Assembly (NCBI GenBank): GCA_934402155.1
Contig: CAKRTP010000108.1
Location: 1 to 6,080, forward strand
DNA length: 6,080 nucleotides
Reading direction: 5' to 3'
DNA from: an uncultured Blautia sp.
GTDB lineage: Bacteria; Bacillota; Clostridia; Lachnospirales; Lachnospiraceae
In this document: piece after piece, positions 1-5,167 of the stretch
Numbering within the stretch: the stretch's first letter is position 1
How the letters are laid out: each line of letters starts with the position of its first letter
Program-made: the position numbers and the translations under genes
Notes under the pieces: model-generated
Seen by the model: only the letters and a program-made list of their open reading frames with translations
Database searches by the model: none
What the model was told of the DNA's origin: nothing

Positions 1-12
1 TGGGAGGCGCTT

Positions 13-467
13 ATGGAAACTAATATTGCTCCGGGGCTTCGATTTTCTATATTGGACAGAGAATTTAAAAAGAAATTGGAAGAGCGCGCAAATGGGATGG
101 GATTAACTGCTGTACAGTTGAGAGTACTGGGAGAACTAAGTCGTTCAGAGTCACGGGGGTTGAAGAAATCAATCAGAAAGACCTGGAAAAAGCTTTGGCT
201 GTCACACATCCGACGATGACTGAAATTATCAAAAGGCTGGAAAAGAAAAATGCCGTTATCTGTACGCAGAGCAGGATTGATGGGCGCTATAAAAAGATTA
301 ACTGCACGGACGAATATAAAAATATACATCTGGAGTTTAAGGAAATGGACTGGGGGATTTTTGTTTGGAAATTAAGTTTTAACTATATTGCAGAAAAGTA
401 TAGACATATAAAAAAATATAATGCTATAATAAAAAAAATTATAGGCAAAGCAGACGAAAGTCTGTGA
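13..467 (+). pseudogene. MarR-family transcriptional regulator, frameshifted
   Basis: MarR proteins are dimeric winged-helix DNA-binding repressors, often responding to small molecules. The first frame begins at ATG 13, preceded by GGAGG at 3-7 with a 5-nt spacer, and encodes the N-terminal helices up to LTAVQLRVLGELSR. It then derails and stops at 219. The following frame, readable from about 156 to the stop at 465-467, carries the recognition helix and wing: VTHPTMTEIIKRLEKKNAV, then the DGRYKKI wing. Adding one G to the run at 155-159 joins the halves as SRGVEEINQKDLEKA, giving a protein of about 151 aa, a normal MarR length. The last 35 or so residues are lysine, isoleucine and tyrosine rich and only weakly resemble a MarR dimerisation helix; their DNA doubles as promoter and riboswitch. 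It is either a real pseudogene or a homopolymer sequencing error. Family call is confident; functional status is not. Confidence 0.8.
401..430 (+). promoter_or_regulatory. SigA-type promoter with extended -10 for the riboswitch-HD-GYP operon
   Basis: A -35 element TAGACA (401-406, five of six matches to TTGACA) is followed by an 18-nt spacer and a perfect TATAAT at 425-430, which is preceded by TGC at 422-424 to give an extended -10. Transcription would begin near 436-438, only a few bases before the riboswitch aptamer. It lies inside the 3' end of the MarR reading frame. No experiment is available, but its exact placement in front of an aptamer makes it credible. Confidence 0.75.
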
Positions 468-507
468 CGCAAAGCTTTAGGGCCTGTAAAATGGCAGCCA
501 GTTGCAT
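441..507 (+). ncRNA. Cyclic di-GMP class I riboswitch aptamer (GEMM-I)
   Basis: This RNA element binds the second messenger c-di-GMP and controls the transcript downstream. Visible hallmarks in order: the ATAGGCAAAG block (441-450); a hairpin of six pairs (450-455 with 460-465, one G-T wobble) capped by a GAAA tetraloop (456-459); the highly conserved GACGCAAAGC (466-475); a GGGCCTGT segment (480-487); ATGGCAGCC (491-499); and a closing GTTGC (501-505). GCAA at 445-448 is complementary to TTGC at 502-505. Aligned by eye to the Vibrio Vc2 aptamer, the ligand-contacting G20, A47 and C92 correspond to G445, A472 and C505; a G at the first site fits c-di-GMP rather than the cGAMP-preferring variant. 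The receptor stem is short, with only a few bases between CCTGT and ATGG. A terminator follows 10 bases later, and the first gene downstream encodes a c-di-GMP phosphodiesterase. Confidence 0.9.
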
Positions 508-516
508 GAAAACAGT

Positions 517-546
517 AAGCACTGTCTATGAGGCAGTGCTTTTTTT
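517..546 (+). terminator. Intrinsic terminator, likely riboswitch expression platform
   Basis: AAGCACTGTC (517-526) pairs with GGCAGTGCTT (532-541) as a 10-bp stem with one G-T wobble and the loop TATGA, and T continues to 546. It sits between the c-di-GMP aptamer and the HD-GYP gene, so it fits transcription attenuation rather than the end of the MarR gene. Two alternative pairings involve its arms: 499-505 with 519-524 (one bulged base), which would sequester the aptamer's closing strand and the 5' arm, and 524-533 with 548-557 (10 pairs, one wobble). Confidence 0.85.
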
Positions 547-650
547 ACTTCATAGACGATTACTCCGTAATGTTTTTTTGAGATAACTTGGATCCATTCT
601 GATAACGTATGATTGGGCAGATATTGAACAGGAAGGGAAAGAAGAAAAAT
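547..650 (+). promoter_or_regulatory. Leader between terminator and HD-GYP start, with ribosome binding site
   Basis: This is untranslated leader of readthrough transcripts. It holds the 3' arm of an alternative stem (548-557), a small ATTAC/GTAAT hairpin (559-571) followed by seven T (573-579), and a purine-rich stretch at 630-649. In that stretch GGAAGGG (631-637) or GAAGAA (641-646) could act as Shine-Dalgarno for ATG 651. An upstream in-frame ATG at 609 has no such sequence before it, which is why 651 is chosen as start. Confidence 0.55.
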
Positions 651-2273
651 ATGAGCCAAAGACAAAAAATACTTATTGTCGATGATGCAAAGTTCAACAG
701 AGATATATTGAAAGAGTTTCTTGGAGACATTTATGACTACCTGGAAGCTGAAAATGGAAATCAGGCAGTCCAGATCATGGAAGAGAATCTGGGAATCGAT
801 CTGATGCTTTTGGATATTAATATGCCACAGATGGATGGATTTGAAGTCCTGGAATGGATGAAGCTAAGTAAATGTATTGAAGAAACACCTGTAATCATGA
901 TCTCTTCGGAAGAATCTGTTGATGCCATGCGTAAAGCCTATGAGATGGGAATCACAGATTATATAACACGACCATTTGACTCTGTTATCGTAAAGAAAAG
1001 AGTTCAAAATACGTTGAGTCTTTATGCAAATCAAAAGCGTCTGATCAATGTGGTTGTTGATCAGGTTTATGAAAAAGAAGAAAATAATAATATTATGATC
1101 AGGATTCTGAGCAGTGTGCTGGGATCTCGTAACAGCGAGAGCAGCGAACATATTTTACACATTCGAACAGCAACGGAAATGATGCTGAGAAAACTGGTAA
1201 AAACAACCGATGCTTATCCTTTAACAGAGGCAGATATTTCCCTGATCACAACTGCATCTTCACTTCATGACATCGGTAAGATTCGTGTTCCGGAAGAAAT
1301 ACTGAACAAACCGGAAAAGCTGACCGATGAAGAATTTAAAATCATGAAAACTCATAGTGAGATGGGTGCAGACATGATTCGGGACATGCATTTTTTACAA
1401 GACAATCCGTTGGTACACACTGCATGGGAAATCTGCAGGTGGCATCATGAAAGATGGGATGGAAAGGGTTATCCGGATGGCCTGAAAGGTGAAGAAATAC
1501 CAATCTCCGCGCAGGTAGTATCGATTGTCGATGTTTATGACGCACTTACCAGTGAAAGATGTTATAAGAAAGCATTTGATCATGATACAGCAATTCAAAT
1601 GATCCTGGATGGACAATGCGGGCAGTTTAATCCGATTCTCCTTAAGTGTCTGAAAGAACTGGGACTTCAGTTTTCAAAAATGACCAGCAGAGAGATGGAT
1701 GATAATAAATATTATTATGAAGCACAGAGACTTTCGAACGAAATACTCAGTGACAAATCCTTACCAAACCAAAACTATTCACAGAGTGTTGTTAAGGTCA
1801 TGCAGGAAAAGATAGAGTTTTTCAAATCGAACAGTGGCAAAAATTCTATTGATTACAATGCAATTTCAGGCCAGTTAACTATAATAAACGGAAAACAGCA
1901 GATATTATGTCAGAGAGATAATCCGAAGTTTGATATACTCAAAGTGTTCGAAGTAAGTGAAGAAGATGTTCAACATATTCGAGTCCTGTTAAATCAGACA
2001 TCTGTACAAAATAAAGAAATCTCTGTGCAGGTAAAAGCGAAGGTGGAAAACGACAGTCAAATGTATAATCTGAAACTGCATACGTTGTGGTCTCCTTTAA
2101 AGGAAGATGGATATATGGGAATTGTCGGATATTTTGATATTGTAAAACAGGAAAACATAAAAGAACAGCAGGGATGGAAGGAAGATGAAAGGAAAACGAG
2201 TGATTGCAGGCATTTTGCTTGCGGGAATTTTGGCGGGCAGTCTGACAGCGTGCAGAAACACAGATATCACTAA
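651..2273 (+). CDS. Response regulator with HD-GYP c-di-GMP phosphodiesterase domain
   Basis: A 540-aa cytoplasmic protein predicted to hydrolyse cyclic di-GMP under phosphorylation control. Residues 6-125 form a receiver domain: acidic pair D11/D12, phospho-acceptor D55 (LLDINMPQMDG), S85; the usual conserved lysine is R107 (ITRPF). Residues about 150-335 are an HD-GYP domain: E166 and H170, HDIGK with H206/D207/K210, H235, H265/H266, HHERWDGKGYP with GYP at 273-275, and D294. The full metal-ligand set therefore looks present, so activity is expected. Residues about 401-498 form a PAS-like C-terminal domain (VQVKAKVEN, YNLKLHTLWS, GYMGIVGYFDI). The tail after about 508 is unlike a normal domain and overlaps the next gene by 89 bases. 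It is the first gene after a c-di-GMP riboswitch. The domain call is very secure; partner and regulation are inferred from neighbours. Confidence 0.93.
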   Translation: MSQRQKILIVDDAKFNRDILKEFLGDIYDYLEAENGNQAVQIMEENLGIDLMLLDINMPQMDGFEVLEWMKLSKCIEETPVIMISSEESVDAMRKAYEMGITDYITRPFDSVIVKKRVQNTLSLYANQKRLINVVVDQVYEKEENNNIMIRILSSVLGSRNSESSEHILHIRTATEMMLRKLVKTTDAYPLTEADISLITTASSLHDIGKIRVPEEILNKPEKLTDEEFKIMKTHSEMGADMIRDMHFLQDNPLVHTAWEICRWHHERWDGKGYPDGLKGEEIPISAQVVSIVDVYDALTSERCYKKAFDHDTAIQMILDGQCGQFNPILLKCLKELGLQFSKMTSREMDDNKYYYEAQRLSNEILSDKSLPNQNYSQSVVKVMQEKIEFFKSNSGKNSIDYNAISGQLTIINGKQQILCQRDNPKFDILKVFEVSEEDVQHIRVLLNQTSVQNKEISVQVKAKVENDSQMYNLKLHTLWSPLKEDGYMGIVGYFDIVKQENIKEQQGWKEDERKTSDCRHFACGNFGGQSDSVQKHRYH

Positions 2274-3000
2274 AACAGAAACGGAAAAACCTGTCATTAC
2301 GCTTGGCAGTGACAGTTATCCACCATACAATTACCTGAATGAGGATGGTATACCGACGGGCATAGATGTAGAACTGGCTACAGAAGCTTTCAAAAGAATG
2401 GGATATCAGGTGGACGTTGTCCAGATCAACTGGGAGAAGAAAAAAGAACTGGTAGAAAGCGGAGAAATTGACTGCATCATGGGCTGTTTTTCCATGGAAG
2501 GACGCCTTGACGATTACCGCTGGGCCGGACCGTACATAGCAAGTCGTCAGGTGGTTGCTGTAAATAAGAACAGTGACATCTATAAACTGAGTGACCTGGA
2601 GGGGAAAAACCTGGCTGTTCAGTCCACAACCAAACCGGAAGGCATCTTTCTGGACCGGACGGATGAGAGAATTCCAAAACTTGGCAATCTTATCAGTCTT
2701 GGACATCGGGAACTGATCTATACCTTTCTGGGAAAAGGATATGTGGATGCAGTTGCCGCACATGAGGAATCGATTGTCCAGTATATGAAGGATTATGACA
2801 CAAGCTTTCGTATCCTGGAAGACCCGCTGATGATCACCGGGATAGGTGTTGCTTTCGCAAAAGATGATGACAGAGGAATCTGTGAGCAGATGGACCAGAC
2901 TCTGGAAGAAATGCGTCAGGATGGTACATCGCTGAAAATCATTGAAAAATATCTGGATGATCCCCAGAAGTATCTGGAGGTGGATGATCTTGGATATTAA
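2185..3000 (+). CDS. Family 3 extracellular solute-binding lipoprotein
   Basis: A 271-aa predicted lipoprotein of the amino-acid-type (family 3) periplasmic-binding fold. MKGKR, a hydrophobic stretch and the lipobox LTAC with C23 show lipid anchoring to the outer face of the membrane. After a short threonine/glutamate linker comes the binding fold: ITLGSDSYPPYNYLNEDG, GIDVELATEAFKRMGY, IDCIMGCFSMEGR with the arginine often used for ligand carboxylate, WAGPYIASRQVVAV, then LEGKNLAVQSTT and GYVDAVAAHEE. Where amino-acid binders usually have an aspartate after VDAV, this protein has HEE, so the ligand may not be a standard amino acid. GGAAGG lies at 2176-2181, just before ATG 2185. The start falls inside the HD-GYP frame, and its end overlaps the kinase by 17 bases. 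With no permease beside it, a sensory role with the kinase is plausible but inferred; transport with a distant permease remains possible. Confidence 0.88.
   Translation: MKGKRVIAGILLAGILAGSLTACRNTDITKTETEKPVITLGSDSYPPYNYLNEDGIPTGIDVELATEAFKRMGYQVDVVQINWEKKKELVESGEIDCIMGCFSMEGRLDDYRWAGPYIASRQVVAVNKNSDIYKLSDLEGKNLAVQSTTKPEGIFLDRTDERIPKLGNLISLGHRELIYTFLGKGYVDAVAAHEESIVQYMKDYDTSFRILEDPLMITGIGVAFAKDDDRGICEQMDQTLEEMRQDGTSLKIIEKYLDDPQKYLEVDDLGY
2976..2992 (+). promoter_or_regulatory. Shine-Dalgarno and ambiguous start of the hybrid kinase
   Basis: GGAGGTG at 2976-2982 is a near-perfect Shine-Dalgarno inside the last codons of the lipoprotein gene. ATG 2984 is only 3 bases after the GGAGG core, unusually close, whereas an in-frame TTG at 2990 has a 9-base gap. 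Either may be used; they differ by two residues. The longer start at 2942 lacks a Shine-Dalgarno and would overlap the lipoprotein gene by 59 bases. Confidence 0.55.
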
Positions 3001-5167
3001 GAGAAAGAAAAAAGAAAAACGAATCCAGCTGGTCGGAGGTCTGATTGGAATCTGTGTGGCTGTAGTCTCTCTGTTTTATTTCTTTCACGCAGAAAAAGAG
3101 GAAGCAGAGAAAAGAATGGTGGAGATTGTAAACTATGTCAAAGTGCAGTGTTCCACCTACACTCATTATAATGAATCTTCGGAATCCAAAAGTCTTCTCC
3201 GTGCGATTGAAAGTGCCAGACAGATGAGTACAAATATTAACATGGAAACAGAAAGCGGCGGTCAGCTAAGCCGGGAGTTCCTGAAAGAAAACCTGCAGAC
3301 TCTCTGGGTGGATGGTATCATTGTACTGGATACAGAAGGAAAGACGGACTGTGAATACAGCATGGATGAGTCTCTGGCCGATGAGATTACGGAGTATCTG
3401 CAAAAAGAAATTATTATGGATTTTGCAGGATATGAAGAACGAACTTATTCGGAACGGTTTGTCAGGGAAGATGGATCATACATTGACATTGCAGCTTGCG
3501 CCAGAAAAGATGCACCGGGTATCGTTGCAATCTACTATTACACATCTCCAGAATTTGCCAGAAATTATACCCTGACGATACAGGGGCTTTTGAATGGCTA
3601 TAGTGTCCAGAAAGACGGAACGATTATTGTTGCAGACGATGGGACAGTTGTTGCCAGCAATGATGAGAGCCTGTTGGGGCAGAATACAGCCGACAACGAA
3701 GTGGTTCAGGCAATGAAAAAGCATACAGACAGTCAGCATATCTATCATTTGAAGAAAGAAGGAACCGGATGTTACGGAATCATGCTGAAACAGCGTGACT
3801 ATTATATTTATGCATATCTTCCGGATACAGAAGTGTTCCATAACCTTCCATTAAGTGTGATAAGCGTTATTTTTCTTTATTTTCTGATGTTTAGTATATT
3901 CTGGTTCTGGACATATAGAACTAATCTGGCGCATCAGAAAATGGAACAGGAAAAAGATGAAAAATATAAGGCAGAACTTCTGATAGCAGCAAAAAAGGCA
4001 GAAGCTGCCAATGAGGCAAAAACAGAATTTCTTCAGCGGATGAGCCATGATATCCGGACTCCGATCAATGGAATCTGTGGTTTGGTCAATATGGCAGAGC
4101 ATTATGCAGATGATATGGAGAAGCAGACGGAATGCAGGACAAAGGTTAAAGAGGCCTCCAATCTGTTGCTGGAACTGGTAAATGATGTTCTGGATATGAG
4201 TCAGCTTGAGTCAGGTGAAATTGTTCTGGAAGAGATTCCATTTAATCTGAGCAGTATTTCCAGGGAAGTATTTGGTGTGATCGAGCAGATGGCTGCAGAA
4301 CAGAATATCCGGATTGCATGGGAGAAAAAAGAAATCACACACCGTGATTTTATTGGAAGTCCCGGGTATGTGAAACGGGTGATGATGAATATTCTGTCGA
4401 ATGCGGTGAAATATAACAGAGAAAACGGACATATCTATATCAGCTGCATGGAAATTCCATCCGAACAGCCAGAAATGACGACAATGGAATTTGTCTGCCG
4501 GGATACAGGAATCGGAATGGCTGAGGAGTTCCAGAAATGTGTGTTTGAACCATTTGCACAGGAACACACAGGAAGCCGCACAAAATTTGCAGGAACAGGT
4601 CTGGGAATGTCGATTGCAAAGAATCTGGTCGAGAAAATGGGTGGAACCATTACCTTTGAAAGTAAAGAAGGCGTAGGAACTACATTTGTGATCCGGGTTC
4701 CGTTTAAAATAGATCTGGATGCGGATAAACGTGAGGAACAGAAAGATGTATCAGAGAAATCCATAAAGGGACTGCATATTCTTCTGGCAGAAGATAATGA
4801 GCTGAATATGGAAATCGCTGAATTTGTGCTTCAGAATGAAGGTGCTGACGTGACAAAAGCATGGAATGGTCAGGAAGCTGTTGAACTGTTCAGAAAAAGT
4901 GGACCTGATGAATTTGATGTCATTCTTATGGACATTATGATGCCGGTCATGAATGGCTATGAAGCCACAAAGATAATCCGTTCTCTGGACAGAGAGGATG
5001 CAAAGGCAGTACCGATCATTGCAATGACGGCAAATGCGTTCACGGAGGACAGAATAAGAGCAAAAGAAGCAGGAATGGATGAGCATATTGCCAAGCCTGT
5101 TGATGCGAAATTACTGGTAAAGATAGTTTATGAACTGGTGGAACACAATTTTAGGGAGAATTCGTAA
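2984..5167 (+). CDS. Membrane hybrid histidine kinase with Cache-like sensor and C-terminal receiver
   Basis: A 727-aa sensor kinase (numbered from ATG 2984). A basic start (KRKKKEKR) leads into membrane segment 1 at about 16-34. An extracytoplasmic region of about 250 aa follows, resembling a double Cache/PDC sensor (IVAIYYYTSPEFARNY, DGTIIVADDGTVVASND, RDYYIYAYLPDTEVF). Segment 2 is at 288-311, then a charged helix likely to form a coiled coil (about 318-346). The catalytic core has H-box MSHDIRTPINGI with H355, N-box NILSNAVKYN with N473, G1 DTGIGM at 507, FEPFAQE, and GTGLGMSIAKNLV at 537. A receiver spans about 597-715 with E603/D604, phospho-acceptor D650 (LMDIMMPVMNGYEA), T682 and K704. 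No HPt domain is present. It overlaps its upstream neighbour by 17 bases and shares one base with the downstream gene. All catalytic residues look intact; the HD-GYP protein is its probable, unproven partner. Confidence 0.94.
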   Translation: MILDIKRKKKEKRIQLVGGLIGICVAVVSLFYFFHAEKEEAEKRMVEIVNYVKVQCSTYTHYNESSESKSLLRAIESARQMSTNINMETESGGQLSREFLKENLQTLWVDGIIVLDTEGKTDCEYSMDESLADEITEYLQKEIIMDFAGYEERTYSERFVREDGSYIDIAACARKDAPGIVAIYYYTSPEFARNYTLTIQGLLNGYSVQKDGTIIVADDGTVVASNDESLLGQNTADNEVVQAMKKHTDSQHIYHLKKEGTGCYGIMLKQRDYYIYAYLPDTEVFHNLPLSVISVIFLYFLMFSIFWFWTYRTNLAHQKMEQEKDEKYKAELLIAAKKAEAANEAKTEFLQRMSHDIRTPINGICGLVNMAEHYADDMEKQTECRTKVKEASNLLLELVNDVLDMSQLESGEIVLEEIPFNLSSISREVFGVIEQMAAEQNIRIAWEKKEITHRDFIGSPGYVKRVMMNILSNAVKYNRENGHIYISCMEIPSEQPEMTTMEFVCRDTGIGMAEEFQKCVFEPFAQEHTGSRTKFAGTGLGMSIAKNLVEKMGGTITFESKEGVGTTFVIRVPFKIDLDADKREEQKDVSEKSIKGLHILLAEDNELNMEIAEFVLQNEGADVTKAWNGQEAVELFRKSGPDEFDVILMDIMMPVMNGYEATKIIRSLDREDAKAVPIIAMTANAFTEDRIRAKEAGMDEHIAKPVDAKLLVKIVYELVEHNFRENS

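Noticed and set aside
517..546. Terminator as the simple end of the MarR gene
   Set aside because: A promoter and a riboswitch aptamer lie between the MarR stop and the hairpin, so it belongs to the new transcript, although it would also stop transcripts from upstream.
609..650. Earlier ATG 609 as start of the HD-GYP gene
   Set aside because: No Shine-Dalgarno precedes it and the extra 14 residues lie before the usual receiver N-terminus; ATG 651 gives MSQRQKILIVDD right at the domain start.
1939..2763. Long minus-strand open frame of 274 codons opposite the HD-GYP and lipoprotein genes
   Set aside because: Its translation is cysteine, phenylalanine and histidine rich without domain character, and both plus-strand frames across it carry clear family motifs. 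It is a shadow frame.
2942..2983. Earlier ATG 2942 as start of the kinase
   Set aside because: No Shine-Dalgarno, a larger overlap with the lipoprotein gene, and a tryptophan-rich prefix unlike a normal kinase N-terminus. The strong GGAGGTG at 2976-2982 points to 2984 or 2990.
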